Below, piece after piece: positions 1 to 8,092 of a stretch of DNA of 17,108 nucleotides. The notes below the pieces were generated by a model. The model had not been told where the DNA came from and searched no databases. It saw only the letters and a list, made by a program, of their open reading frames with translations. The stretch covers positions 1 to 17,108 of the forward strand of contig JAVBKW010000045.1 of the NCBI GenBank assembly GCA_031553855.1. The letters run 5' to 3'. The position numbers and the translations under genes are program-made. The first letter of the stretch is position 1, and each line of letters opens with the position of its first letter. The stretch comes from RACS-047 sp031553855. Lineage in GTDB: Bacteria > Bacillota > Clostridia > Christensenellales > Pumilibacteraceae.

Positions 1-12
1 GGCGCTGATAGC

Positions 13-87
13 GGCGAAAATTGGAACTTTCGACTCTATCGAGTACATTAAGGTACACTCAATCGTCGAAAAACCACACTTTTCGCC
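13..87. repeat. 75-bp imperfect palindrome upstream of uvrA
   Basis: GGCGAAAA (13-20) is the exact reverse complement of TTTTCGCC (80-87). Inside it TTTCGAC (28-34) pairs with GTCGAAA (65-71), and GAGT (41-44) can pair with ACTC (57-60). The whole block could form one long interrupted hairpin or cruciform. No T-tract follows, so it is not a typical intrinsic terminator. It may be a dispersed intergenic repeat, which would also explain a sequence boundary here; that part is inference. Confidence 0.6.
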
Positions 88-207
88 ACTCTGAGCACCT
101 TTTTGATCGCCCTCTAAAGAACAGTAATGACTTTTTCAGTGATCACAAAATAAGCGGCAAAACCGCTGATAAGCGATATTGACTAATTAAACTTTTAAGG
201 ATATACA

Positions 208-3030
208 ATGGACGAAATCATAATCAAAGGCGCGAAAGAAAATAATCTGAAGAATATAAATCTCAGGCTTCCCAGAAACAAGCTGATAGTTTTTACCGGC
301 CTTTCGGGCAGCGGTAAGACAAGCCTTGCGTTCGACACCATCTTTGCCGAAGGGCAAAGACGCTACGTTGAAAGCCTTTCTTCTTACGCGCGCCAGTTTT
401 TAGGGCAGATGAACAAGCCCGACGTTGAAAGCATAGAGGGATTGAGCCCCGCTATTTCTATTGACCAGAAAACTACAAACCATAATCCGCGCTCAACGGT
501 GGGTACGGTTACTGAAATCTATGACTATTTCAGGCTTTTGTACGCGCGCGCCGGAACGGTTTATTGCCCCGAATGCGGCAAGGAAATATCGCAGCAGTCT
601 ATCGACCAGATCGTCGATAAGGTTTTAGAATACCCCGACGGCTCAAAGCTCCTTATTATTTCTCCCGTAGTGCGCGGGCGAAAGGGCGAATATACAAAGC
701 TTTTCGAGGATTTTAAAAAGAGCGGATATCAAAGGGTAAAGGTTGACGGACAGGTTTATTCTTTAGATGAAAATATATCCTTAGATAAACAGATAAAGCA
801 CGATATCAGCGTCGTTATCGACCGTTTAGTCGTCAAAGAGGGCATAGCAAAGCGTCTTACCGATTCGCTTGAGGCGGCTCTCAAGCTTTCCGACGGCCTT
901 GCCGTTGTGGATTGCGACGGTATAGAGCAGCTGTTCAACACAAAATACGCCTGCACAGACTGCAATGTTTCTATATCAGAGATAGAGCCGAGGCTTTTTT
1001 CGTTCAATTCGCCGTTCGGCGCGTGCCCGGAATGCTTAGGGCTTGGCTTTAAGCAGCGTATAAATCCCGAGCTTATCTACGGCGACGGCTCGAAAACCCT
1101 TGCCGAGGGCGCGCTTACGATATCGGGCTGGAATTTCGATTCAGGCTCGCATTCGGAAATGTATTTCAGCGCGCTTGCAAAGAAATACGGTTTTTCGCTC
1201 GACGTTCCGTTTAAAGACCTTCCCGACAATATCAAGCATATCCTTTTGTACGGCAACAACGGCGAAAAGCTTGAAATGCAGTACAATTCGTATAACTTTT
1301 CCGGCAGTTTTTCGGCGGCATACGAGGGAGTAGTTACGAATTTAGAGCGCAGGTATAAGGATACTACTTCCGACTACGTCAAGTATGATATCGAACGCTT
1401 TATGAGCGTTGAGGATTGCCAGGCTTGCGGCGGCAAAAGGCTGAAAAAAGAGGCGCTGAGCGTAAAAATTGGCGATAAAAACATTTACGAGCTGGCCTCG
1501 ATGCCGATAGGCAGGATAAAAAATTTTTTTGCAGGCCTCAAGCTTCCTAGTACGAAGGCGTTGATCGCCCACCAGATACTCAAAGAAATCAACGTGCGTC
1601 TGCAATTTCTGATAGACGTCGGGCTTGACTATCTTACTCTCAACCGCTCGGCGGGGTCGCTGTCCGGCGGCGAGGCGCAGCGCATAAGGCTGGCAACGCA
1701 GATAGGCTCCGGCTTGCAGGGAGTTTTATATATTCTCGACGAGCCAAGCATAGGACTTCATCAAAGAGATAACGCCAAGCTTATAAAAACCCTTGAAAAC
1801 CTGCGTAATTTAGGCAACACGCTTATCGTAGTGGAACACGACGAGGACACTATGCGTTCGGCGGACTTTATCGTAGACGTCGGGCCGGGCGCGGGCGTTC
1901 ACGGCGGCGAAATAATTGCGGCTGGCAGCCTTGAAACTATCATAGACACTCCCGCCTCTATAACCGGCGACTATTTGAGCGGAAGAAAGCGTATCATAAT
2001 GCCGGCGGAGCGGAGAAAAGCCGACGGCCGTTTTATAGAGATCAGAGGAGCTACGCAGAACAACCTGAAAAATATTGACGTTAAGATACCGCTCGGGCTT
2101 ATAACCGCCGTCACAGGAGTTTCGGGCAGCGGAAAATCGAGCCTTATCAACCAGATTTTGTACCCCGCGCTTTCAAACGCAATAGGCGGTACGCGCATAG
2201 CTGTGGGCAAGCACGAAAAAATCGTCGGTTTAGAGCATTTCGACAAGGTTATAGCAATAGACCAAAGCCCTATAGGAAGAACTCCGCGCTCAAATCCGGC
2301 AACGTACACCGGAATGTTCAACGCGATCCGCGACCTTTTCGCTAAAACTCCGGACGCTCAGGAACGAGGCTATAAAGCGGGGCGGTTTTCTTTTAACGTC
2401 AAGGGCGGCAGATGCGAAAACTGCTCCGGCGACGGCATCATAAAAATTGAAATGAATTTTTTGCCGGACGTTTACGTTCCCTGCGAGGTGTGCGGCGGAA
2501 AACGCTACAACCGCGAAACGCTTCAGGTAAAATATAAAGGTAAAAGCATATCCGACGTTTTAAATATGACGGTCGAAGAGGCTTATCATTTCTTTGAAAA
2601 CCTGCCGCAGATTTCAACTAAGGTGCGCACTCTTTACGAGGTAGGCCTCGGTTACATTAAGCTCGGGCAGCCCGCCACGACGCTTTCAGGCGGCGAGGCG
2701 CAGAGGGTTAAGCTTGCCACGGAGCTTGCCCGCCGCTCAACCTCTAAAACGCTCTATATCCTCGACGAACCCACGACCGGCCTCCATATCCACGACGTAG
2801 ATAAGCTTATATCCATCCTGCAAAGGCTTGCAGGCACAGGTAACACGATAGTGGTTATAGAGCATAATCTCGACGTTATTAAGACGGCGGATTATTGTAT
2901 AGACTTAGGCCCCGAGGGCGGCGACAGAGGCGGCGAAATAATTGCGGCAGGAACTCCTGAAGAAATAGCAAAAGTCGAAAACAGCTACACCGGCCAATTT
3001 CTTAAAGGGATCATAGAAAGAGGATATTAA
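208..3030 (+). CDS. uvrA: UvrA, excinuclease ABC subunit A
   Basis: UvrA is the damage-recognition ATPase of nucleotide excision repair; a UvrA dimer loads UvrB on lesions in the cytoplasm. The 940-aa length is the family norm. Two ABC modules are visible. The first has Walker A GLSGSGKTS at 31-39, signature LSGGEAQRIRL from 485 and Walker B ending in D511-E512. The second has Walker A GVSGSGKSS from 637 and signature LSGGEAQRVKLA from 826. Zinc modules are formed by C249/C252 with C273/C276 and by C736/C739 with C759/C762; a further CPEC pair sits at 120-123. The ATG is preceded by AAGGAT (197-202), and the N-terminus matches known UvrA starts. No uvrB is seen, although the window begins just upstream. 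It appears monocistronic, with a terminator at 3111-3162. Confidence 0.98.
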   Translation: MDEIIIKGAKENNLKNINLRLPRNKLIVFTGLSGSGKTSLAFDTIFAEGQRRYVESLSSYARQFLGQMNKPDVESIEGLSPAISIDQKTTNHNPRSTVGTVTEIYDYFRLLYARAGTVYCPECGKEISQQSIDQIVDKVLEYPDGSKLLIISPVVRGRKGEYTKLFEDFKKSGYQRVKVDGQVYSLDENISLDKQIKHDISVVIDRLVVKEGIAKRLTDSLEAALKLSDGLAVVDCDGIEQLFNTKYACTDCNVSISEIEPRLFSFNSPFGACPECLGLGFKQRINPELIYGDGSKTLAEGALTISGWNFDSGSHSEMYFSALAKKYGFSLDVPFKDLPDNIKHILLYGNNGEKLEMQYNSYNFSGSFSAAYEGVVTNLERRYKDTTSDYVKYDIERFMSVEDCQACGGKRLKKEALSVKIGDKNIYELASMPIGRIKNFFAGLKLPSTKALIAHQILKEINVRLQFLIDVGLDYLTLNRSAGSLSGGEAQRIRLATQIGSGLQGVLYILDEPSIGLHQRDNAKLIKTLENLRNLGNTLIVVEHDEDTMRSADFIVDVGPGAGVHGGEIIAAGSLETIIDTPASITGDYLSGRKRIIMPAERRKADGRFIEIRGATQNNLKNIDVKIPLGLITAVTGVSGSGKSSLINQILYPALSNAIGGTRIAVGKHEKIVGLEHFDKVIAIDQSPIGRTPRSNPATYTGMFNAIRDLFAKTPDAQERGYKAGRFSFNVKGGRCENCSGDGIIKIEMNFLPDVYVPCEVCGGKRYNRETLQVKYKGKSISDVLNMTVEEAYHFFENLPQISTKVRTLYEVGLGYIKLGQPATTLSGGEAQRVKLATELARRSTSKTLYILDEPTTGLHIHDVDKLISILQRLAGTGNTIVVIEHNLDVIKTADYCIDLGPEGGDRGGEIIAAGTPEEIAKVENSYTGQFLKGIIERGY

Positions 3031-3110
3031 ACAAAAACAAGTTAAACCCAACAAATGCGCAATAAATACAATAAATGGCGACGGGAGCTTTGTTGGTCAT
3101 AATTTGCTGC

Positions 3111-3162
3111 AAAAAGGGGCTGTCTTACGATGAAAAATCTCGTGAGTCAGCCCCTTTTTTTT
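3111..3162. terminator. Bidirectional intrinsic terminator between uvrA and tetR
   Basis: AAAAAGGGGCTG (3111-3122) pairs with CAGCCCCTTTTTTTT (3148-3162). Inner arms CTTACGA and TCGTGAG extend the stem. The flanking A- and T-runs let it end uvrA on the plus strand and the convergent TetR gene on the minus strand. Confidence 0.9.
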
Positions 3163-3171
3163 GCCGTTTAC

Positions 3172-3789
3172 TTAGTCTTTTTTAGAAATTATCCCGGCAA
3201 ACTGCTTTGATAGATATTTTATTCCGTCCTCATAGTCCCGGCTGCTTTCTTCGTAGGTTTTAAGCTGCCGCAGGTTTTCTTCAAATACGGCGATCGCAAA
3301 AGAATGAAAAATATATGACGTCCATTTAAAGTCAATTTGTTTTATTTTTCCCATCGAATGCAAGCCTTTGAAAATTTTCACGCCGTACTCTAAAGCGTCA
3401 TGAACAACAACCTTTTCAAAAAGCTTTTGAGCGTCTGCGTTTTCGTATTGCAGGGAAAGTATCACCCTCGATATGGTCATCATTCTGTCGCGCTCAAGCG
3501 GGCTTCCGAACGTGTAAAATACCATGCTTAAAACCTCTGAAAGAGGTTTTTTCTTAGCCGCCTCAAAAATTTTTTCGGGCGAATTCCTGTATTTAGAAAA
3601 AGTCGATTCAAATTCAGAAAAAATGCTTTCCAGTAAGCTTTCTTTTGAATCATAAAAGTAGTAGATACTCGCCGACCGTATGCCGACTTTTTTGGCGATC
3701 TGGCGCATTGTGGTTTTTTCATAGCCGTTCAGCGCAAAAAGCTCCAAAGCTGCCGATAGTATTTGAGATTTTGTTTCTTTTGCGCTCAC
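3172..3789 (-). CDS. TetR/AcrR-family transcriptional regulator
   Basis: About 205 aa. The N-terminal ~55 residues carry a TetR helix-turn-helix (ETKSQILSAALELF, then TTMRQIAKKVG and SIYYFYDSKESLL), and the remaining all-helical part is the usual diverged ligand-binding and dimerisation domain. I chose a GTG start at 3787-3789 because AGGAG lies 7 nt upstream. An ATG 15 nt further up overlaps that Shine-Dalgarno, and an ATG at 3837 has none. Ligand and targets cannot be read from the sequence. Many such regulators control a neighbour or themselves; the divergent neighbour here is the collagen-like surface protein, and a dyad at 3916-3933 is a possible operator. The gene converges with uvrA, so shared function with it is unlikely. 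Confidence 0.9.
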   Translation of the reverse strand: MSAKETKSQILSAALELFALNGYEKTTMRQIAKKVGIRSASIYYFYDSKESLLESIFSEFESTFSKYRNSPEKIFEAAKKKPLSEVLSMVFYTFGSPLERDRMMTISRVILSLQYENADAQKLFEKVVVHDALEYGVKIFKGLHSMGKIKQIDFKWTSYIFHSFAIAVFEENLRQLKTYEESSRDYEDGIKYLSKQFAGIISKKD

Positions 3790-3915
3790 ACTAATTCTCC
3801 TCATAAATTTATTAAAGTCATCAGACTCATGCGGCAAGTTATATTTATACTATGAAATGACAGGCAAACTTATGACCGGAGCCGCGCAGTTATGAAAATT
3901 TTCCCGTCGCTATAA

Positions 3916-3933
3916 ACCTAACGTCCGGTAGGT
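3916..3933. promoter_or_regulatory. Candidate TetR operator dyad
   Basis: ACCTA (3916-3920) and TAGGT (3929-3933) are inverted repeats, and inner CG/CG bases also match, so 14 of 18 positions are symmetric. It lies in the divergent region, about 127 bp from each start codon. The size fits TetR-type operators, but the assignment is inference. Confidence 0.3.
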
Positions 3934-3991
3934 GCATAATATGATTATAGAGGTAATTACAAAGAGGAATAAGTTTAAATATGAAAATCAG

Positions 3992-4018
3992 ATATCCTTT
4001 CTTCTTTTACATAGCATA
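3992..4018 (+). promoter_or_regulatory. Sporulation-sigma-like promoter of the collagen-like gene
   Basis: CATAGCATA (4010-4018) fits the CATANNNTA -10 pattern of mother-cell sigma factors (SigE/SigK). ATA at 3992-3994 lies 15 nt upstream, where a SigE -35 core is expected. The predicted start point near 4025 precedes the AAAAGGAG site and the ATG at 4060. No convincing SigA promoter was seen closer to the gene. AT-rich sequence makes chance matches fairly likely. Confidence 0.35.
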
Positions 4019-4059
4019 TGTTTTTTATTGTAAAAAACCATGTTAAAAGGAGTGTAATT

Positions 4060-7000
4060 ATGAACTATGATATTGTAAAAGATAAAGCCGGATATTCCGA
4101 GAGAGAACGAAAATATTTATTGAGAAAATCAAAAAGGATACTTTATTGCTGTACTTTGCGCTGTGATTGCAGTAAATGCTGCGTAACGTTTAAATGCTTA
4201 TACCCAAGGCTTATCAGCTACCTGAAAAAATATGCGAAAGCAGAACATAAGTTAATAGAAAAACTACAGGAAATTTGGCTTTGCTGCAAAATATGCTTTT
4301 GTAAGAATTGCTGCGAGCAGTTTAAAGCCGTATATTCTGAGCTTGTAAAATGCCTGAAGATGTGTCCTTGCCCGGCCTGCTGTAAGGGAGAAAAGGGCGA
4401 TAAGGGAGACAGAGGCCCTCAAGGCAAACAAGGCCCCCAAGGCCCGACAGGCCCCGCGGGAAAAGACGGAGTTGATGGTAAGGACGGCGCAGAAGGCCCC
4501 GCGGGAAAAGACGGAATAGACGGTAAGGACGGCGCAGAAGGCCCCCAAGGCCCGACAGGCCCCGCAGGAGATGCGTACGGCGGCGTACGAATCGTTACGC
4601 CCATAGACGGCGATACGTTGTATCCCGGAGATAAAATAGCGGGTATGGGTACGCCCGGCTGTACGGTCAGCGTCAGTATCGACGGCGGCGCGCCGGTTGA
4701 TGTGACAGTAGCCTCAAACGGACGCTGGAGCGTGGAGCCTACGGTTTTTATTTCGCAAACGGAGCATGAGGTGTCGGCTATACAAATCTGTCCGTATGAG
4801 GATCCATCAAACGACAGCGTTTATTTCCACACGCTGCCAAACTGTCCTCTTCCCACTATAATCTATCCTATTGAAGGCTCAATTGTTACGTCGAATCCTT
4901 TGATAGTATCGGGTACGGCTGTGCCCGGCTCAACTTTAATGGTCTGCGTGGCAAACTCCACCGAAGCGTCACTATGCCAAAACGTTACTGTAGATTCAAA
5001 CGGAAGCTGGACAGTCATTCTTTCGGTATACTTGCGCAGCGATGATTATACGGCGACCGTCTGGCAAGACAGCGCAACCTGCAGCCCGAATAAAGCATCG
5101 GTTTCCTTTAGTATGGAAACGCCGTCGCTTGAACCCGATCCTGTGATCGAGCTTGTATACTATGAAACCGGAAAAACGTTCCGCACGCTGGATATGAAGA
5201 TAAGCGCGGCAGGTACGCCGGGAACTATGACAATTCATTATTTGCTGCTTGTTCCGGGTATGCCTTCGCCAACTGCAAATGAGATAATCAACTACGACAA
5301 CGAGGAGGCGCTGACAACTAAAATGGCTGTGCGCGGCCTTTTTACGGCGAATGTAGACAGCTATCCGCAAGAATACGCCTATACGCTTGAGGGGAAGGAA
5401 GGCATCACAAATCCCTATCCTTTAGAACTCGGAGTGATGGACGGCTACAATTATAACCTTTATGTCGCGTGCCAAAGCAATACCGGCAGCGTAAGCAACG
5501 TTATCTCCGGCGGAATGCTGAGGATGGGCTTGCCGTTTGCCTCAGGCGAGGGCAGCGACGCGTCTCCCTACGTTGTGCGCATGTTAACCTCCGCAGAGAT
5601 GGCAAAGTACCCCGACCTCGTTGCCGGACATCCGTTCAATTTGGCGGGAGTCACGGAAAATGCGCGCATACTCGATAATATCGAGGGTATGGAAGTATTG
5701 TACGATGAAAGCGTGGGCGCTCATGGCTTAAAAAACTCGCTTGCGCTTTCTTATAAGAGCGAAGGCGATTTCGAGCTTCTTAATTATGACGCCGCTTACG
5801 GCGGGCAGGGCTGGCGGCCGATTGGAAACGTAGACCATGATCCGCTTGTATCGGGGCATCATATTTTTACCGGCAAATTTGATACGGGTGCGGGAACGTC
5901 TGTAAGCGGCTTGCGCATACACGCGAAGGAAACCCCTTCAAGTCCTGCGCATGTACGCGGCCTTTTCGGGCAGTCGTTTAATGTTGACTTCAAAAACATC
6001 ATTTTGACAGATACGCAGATAGACATTCTTTTAAGCGGCGGAACGGCGGCTAATAACTCCGTAGGGGCACTTGTGGGCTTTGCCTTAGGCGGCGTGCTTG
6101 ATAATATCGAAATCGGTAGTGTCAAAATTGAAGTTTCAAAGGGTAATTTGCAGACGGCACCGGGATACGCAGGGGGTATTGCAGGCGTCTTAGAAGGCTG
6201 TCAAGGAGTCAGTAATATTGTTATCGGAAGCGTGGAAATAACAGAAAAAACTGCTGATACGACCATGAGCGGCGGAATTGCCGCGCTGTTCAATCAAACG
6301 AATCCGGAGGCAAACGTTATAAATATCGAAATAGGCAGCGCGGTTTTATCCGGCAGCCAGAACGTAGGCGGCGTGTTCGGGACTGTGGACGCAGGAATAT
6401 CGCATATTGAAAACGTCAAAATTGAAACGGTAGCTATCGAAGCATATGCCTCGCGCTCAGGCGGCTTTACGTCAACGCTTAATTCAGGCTCTCCTATCAC
6501 CGTCACGGGCGTTCAGGTTTCAAACATCCAAAGCAATCATATAATGCAAAGTGCGGGCGTATCAGGCGGCCTGTTCGGTTTTATCGATTTGAGTGCGGAT
6601 TTTAGTGTAACTGACTGCCATGTTTTTGGCGGACGCATTAACAGCGGCAGATACGCGGGAGGAATCATAGGAGATATGGTGACAACTGCAAATGTTACGT
6701 TTAACGGACTGACTTCAAGTGCCGATGTAGCGACGGCGGAGAGCGGAACTTCGGGAGGGCTTATCTGCCAATTAAGATGCGAGGGCGCGGATATAAGCGC
6801 ATCGATAAATAATTGTACGGTAGGAAAAGCCACTATTACAGGCGGGAGCGGCTTTGCTCAGCTTCTTTATTTTAACTCCGAGCAGCTAGGGGTTATTTCA
6901 GATTGCGTCACTCAAGCTACGGTTGTATCTGGCTCATGCGGCTTTGTTTCAAGCACACGCGGCTCTATATTTACACGCTGTAAAGCCCTTGGCGACGTTG

Positions 7001-7731
7001 AAGGCCATGCAGGCTTTGTCGGCAATTGCACAAGCAGTAATTCGGCGGAAAAAAATCCGGCGTTTGTCCTTTGCCAGGCGCGCGGAAACATACGCGCCAG
7101 CGGAGATACCGCCGGAGGCTTTGCAGGCAGCTCATCTGAAAGAGCTGTTTTTGACCGTTGTCTGACTACAGGAAGCGTTGATGCGGAAAACGCGTCGGGA
7201 TTTATTACGTCTCCGGCCGGCGAAGTTATAGACTGCTATGCCACGGGCGACGTAGTATCGTTAACTGCTTCAGCCTCCGGTTTTGCCGGGCGTCCGGGCG
7301 GGACGTTGAACAGATGCTACTCATCCGGAAGTATATTCGGAGTTTCTGCGACCTGCGGTATGCTGCTGTATGGACCGAACTTTTATAATCCTGCAAGCGT
7401 TAGTAGCTGTATTGCGCTTAATCCCGTCATATCCACAAACAGCAACGCAACGCCGTATGACAGGCCGCAGCGCGTTGCCGCAACTAAGCTGCCTGTTCCG
7501 ATAAATCTGACGTTAAGTCAAAACTACGCGCGCTCCGATATGATCCTCACAAGGGCGGGAATCGCGCAGCCGGCGGTCAGCGACCCTAACGGCCTTGACG
7601 GTCAAAGCATGAATGTGGCAGATTTAGAGTCTACTATGACCGCGCTTGGCTGGGACACTGTAAACGTTTGGGACGCCTCCACGATACCCACTCTCGGCAG
7701 GCCTACCTTAAAAGAAAATCCTGAATACTAA
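4060..7731 (+). CDS. Cys-rich, collagen-like, Ig-like and GLUG-type surface protein, likely spore-associated
   Basis: 1223 aa from the ATG at 4060, chosen because AAAAGGAG ends 7-8 nt upstream; an in-frame ATG at 4018 lacks a ribosome site. Residues 1-26 are charged, with no signal peptide. Residues 30-108 hold 18 cysteines in two related ~35-aa units plus a third cluster, each with CxCxxCC (35-41, 79-85, 102-108). Residues 110-172 are 21 unbroken Gly-X-Y triplets. Two homologous Ig-like modules follow (about 175-260 and 262-355), sharing 'P-I-x-G' openings and 'SNGxWxV' strands. A linker domain runs to about 500, then a 'GxGSDASPYVVRMLTSAEM' entry motif. From about 660 to 1105 there are roughly 14 repeats of GLUG type ('aGGixGxxxg…i.nv.i.s'), probably a beta-solenoid. 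The C-terminus (LGWDTVNVWDAS…PTLGRPTLK) resembles the tail of GLUG proteins. Without a secretion signal, and with a possible mother-cell promoter, an exosporium or coat role is inferred. Confidence 0.85.
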   Translation: MNYDIVKDKAGYSERERKYLLRKSKRILYCCTLRCDCSKCCVTFKCLYPRLISYLKKYAKAEHKLIEKLQEIWLCCKICFCKNCCEQFKAVYSELVKCLKMCPCPACCKGEKGDKGDRGPQGKQGPQGPTGPAGKDGVDGKDGAEGPAGKDGIDGKDGAEGPQGPTGPAGDAYGGVRIVTPIDGDTLYPGDKIAGMGTPGCTVSVSIDGGAPVDVTVASNGRWSVEPTVFISQTEHEVSAIQICPYEDPSNDSVYFHTLPNCPLPTIIYPIEGSIVTSNPLIVSGTAVPGSTLMVCVANSTEASLCQNVTVDSNGSWTVILSVYLRSDDYTATVWQDSATCSPNKASVSFSMETPSLEPDPVIELVYYETGKTFRTLDMKISAAGTPGTMTIHYLLLVPGMPSPTANEIINYDNEEALTTKMAVRGLFTANVDSYPQEYAYTLEGKEGITNPYPLELGVMDGYNYNLYVACQSNTGSVSNVISGGMLRMGLPFASGEGSDASPYVVRMLTSAEMAKYPDLVAGHPFNLAGVTENARILDNIEGMEVLYDESVGAHGLKNSLALSYKSEGDFELLNYDAAYGGQGWRPIGNVDHDPLVSGHHIFTGKFDTGAGTSVSGLRIHAKETPSSPAHVRGLFGQSFNVDFKNIILTDTQIDILLSGGTAANNSVGALVGFALGGVLDNIEIGSVKIEVSKGNLQTAPGYAGGIAGVLEGCQGVSNIVIGSVEITEKTADTTMSGGIAALFNQTNPEANVINIEIGSAVLSGSQNVGGVFGTVDAGISHIENVKIETVAIEAYASRSGGFTSTLNSGSPITVTGVQVSNIQSNHIMQSAGVSGGLFGFIDLSADFSVTDCHVFGGRINSGRYAGGIIGDMVTTANVTFNGLTSSADVATAESGTSGGLICQLRCEGADISASINNCTVGKATITGGSGFAQLLYFNSEQLGVISDCVTQATVVSGSCGFVSSTRGSIFTRCKALGDVEGHAGFVGNCTSSNSAEKNPAFVLCQARGNIRASGDTAGGFAGSSSERAVFDRCLTTGSVDAENASGFITSPAGEVIDCYATGDVVSLTASASGFAGRPGGTLNRCYSSGSIFGVSATCGMLLYGPNFYNPASVSSCIALNPVISTNSNATPYDRPQRVAATKLPVPINLTLSQNYARSDMILTRAGIAQPAVSDPNGLDGQSMNVADLESTMTALGWDTVNVWDASTIPTLGRPTLKENPEY
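4387..4575 (+). repeat. Collagen-like Gly-X-Y coding repeat
   Basis: Encodes 21 consecutive Gly-X-Y triplets (GEK GDK GDR GPQ … GPT GPA GDA). The DNA is itself repetitive: the unit encoding GPQGPTGPA occurs at about 4432 and 4540, and the unit encoding GKDGAEGPAGKDG is nearly duplicated between 4478 and 4540. Such arrays change length by slippage or recombination. The acidic and basic Y positions (K/D/E) are typical of bacterial collagens, which lack hydroxyproline. Confidence 0.9.
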
Positions 7732-7816
7732 AAAACTAACTTTAAGACTGAACTTACAAAAAACTAAGAACAAAAACAATAGAAAGTGAAAACAATCTAA
7801 AAACGAACCAAAGACA
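7732..7816. other. A-rich spacer after the surface-protein gene
   Basis: About 85 nt of A-rich, low-complexity plus-strand sequence with repeated AAAAACTA and AACAAAAAC motifs and no credible reading frame. It leads into the first copy of the hairpin repeat. Confidence 0.6.
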
Positions 7817-7854
7817 AAAAAGATACCCGTCGCTAAAAGCTTTGGGTATCTTTT
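7817..7854. terminator. Hairpin repeat copy A, terminator of the surface-protein gene
   Basis: GATACCC (7822-7828) and GGGTATC (7844-7850) form a stem around a loop containing AAAAGCTTT. An A-run precedes it and TTTT follows, so it can terminate on both strands. It is the first of five near-identical hairpins in the region and carries one extra A in the loop compared with the others. Confidence 0.75.
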
Positions 7855-7984
7855 ACTATGTTTTTGTACAGACGGCTGCCATGAATTATATAGCGTATTT
7901 CAATATCACTTTTTTTAAAACAACGTAAAATACAAAATAGTTGTCAACGATTAAATATTCACTATCGGAACTGCCATTTGAAAT
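7833..7984 (-). pseudogene. RelE/ParE-type toxin C-terminal remnant
   Basis: The minus strand reads EYLIVDNYFVFYVV followed by LKK. After a one-base frame change in a run of seven A (7910-7916 on the complementary strand) it continues DIEIRYIIHGSRLYKN. The order 'yLivdNYlvFY.v … i.i..ilhGsRxYk' is the C-terminal core of RelE/ParE-family toxins of type II toxin-antitoxin systems. The N-terminal part is missing, cut by a copy of the hairpin repeat at 7992-8019, and the frame ends at TAG inside hairpin copy A. No antitoxin gene is visible. This is a decayed fragment, not a working toxin. The family assignment rests on motif recognition only. Confidence 0.5.
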
Positions 7985-7991
7985 ATATATA

Positions 7992-8092
7992 GATACCCGT
8001 CGCTAAAGCTTTGGGTATCAAATAAAAAGATACCCGTCGCTAAAGCTTTGGGTATCAAACAAAAAGATACCCGTCGCTAAAGCTTTGGGTAT
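7992..8092. repeat. Tandem 37-bp hairpin array (copies B, C, D)
   Basis: Three copies of a GATACCC…GGGTATC hairpin (7992-8019, 8029-8056, 8066-8092) share an identical 14-nt loop, GTCGCTAAAGCTTT. They are joined by 9-nt A-rich linkers, so the period is exactly 37 bp. Copy D lacks the last C and runs into TTTT. Read on the minus strand, each copy is a hairpin followed by a T-rich tract, identical to the terminator after tRNA-Ile (copy E), so the array looks like duplicated tRNA terminators. Confidence 0.85.

Noticed and set aside
2..94. Tail of an upstream gene (30 codons before TGA)
   Set aside because: The frame coincides with the interrupted palindrome, has no recognisable protein signature and cannot be told from chance.
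179..207. TTGACT-17-TATACA promoter for uvrA
   Set aside because: Spacing is perfect, but transcription would start inside the coding region, downstream of a start codon supported by AAGGAT and by UvrA family alignment.
4264..4604. Minus-strand frames opposite the collagen repeat
   Set aside because: Low-complexity shadows of the Gly-X-Y codons without ribosome sites.
7909..7918. Programmed -1 frameshift in the toxin-like frame (A AAA AAA)
   Set aside because: The reading frame has no start or N-terminal half, so an indel in a decaying gene explains the shift better.
7881..7928. 15-codon plus-strand peptide starting ATGAATTATATAGCG
   Set aside because: No ribosome site or promoter; it is the antisense of the toxin remnant.
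7992..8092. CRISPR array
   Set aside because: The repeats are regularly spaced, but the linkers are only 9 nt, nearly identical and A-rich; no cas gene is present. They are tandem terminator-like hairpins.
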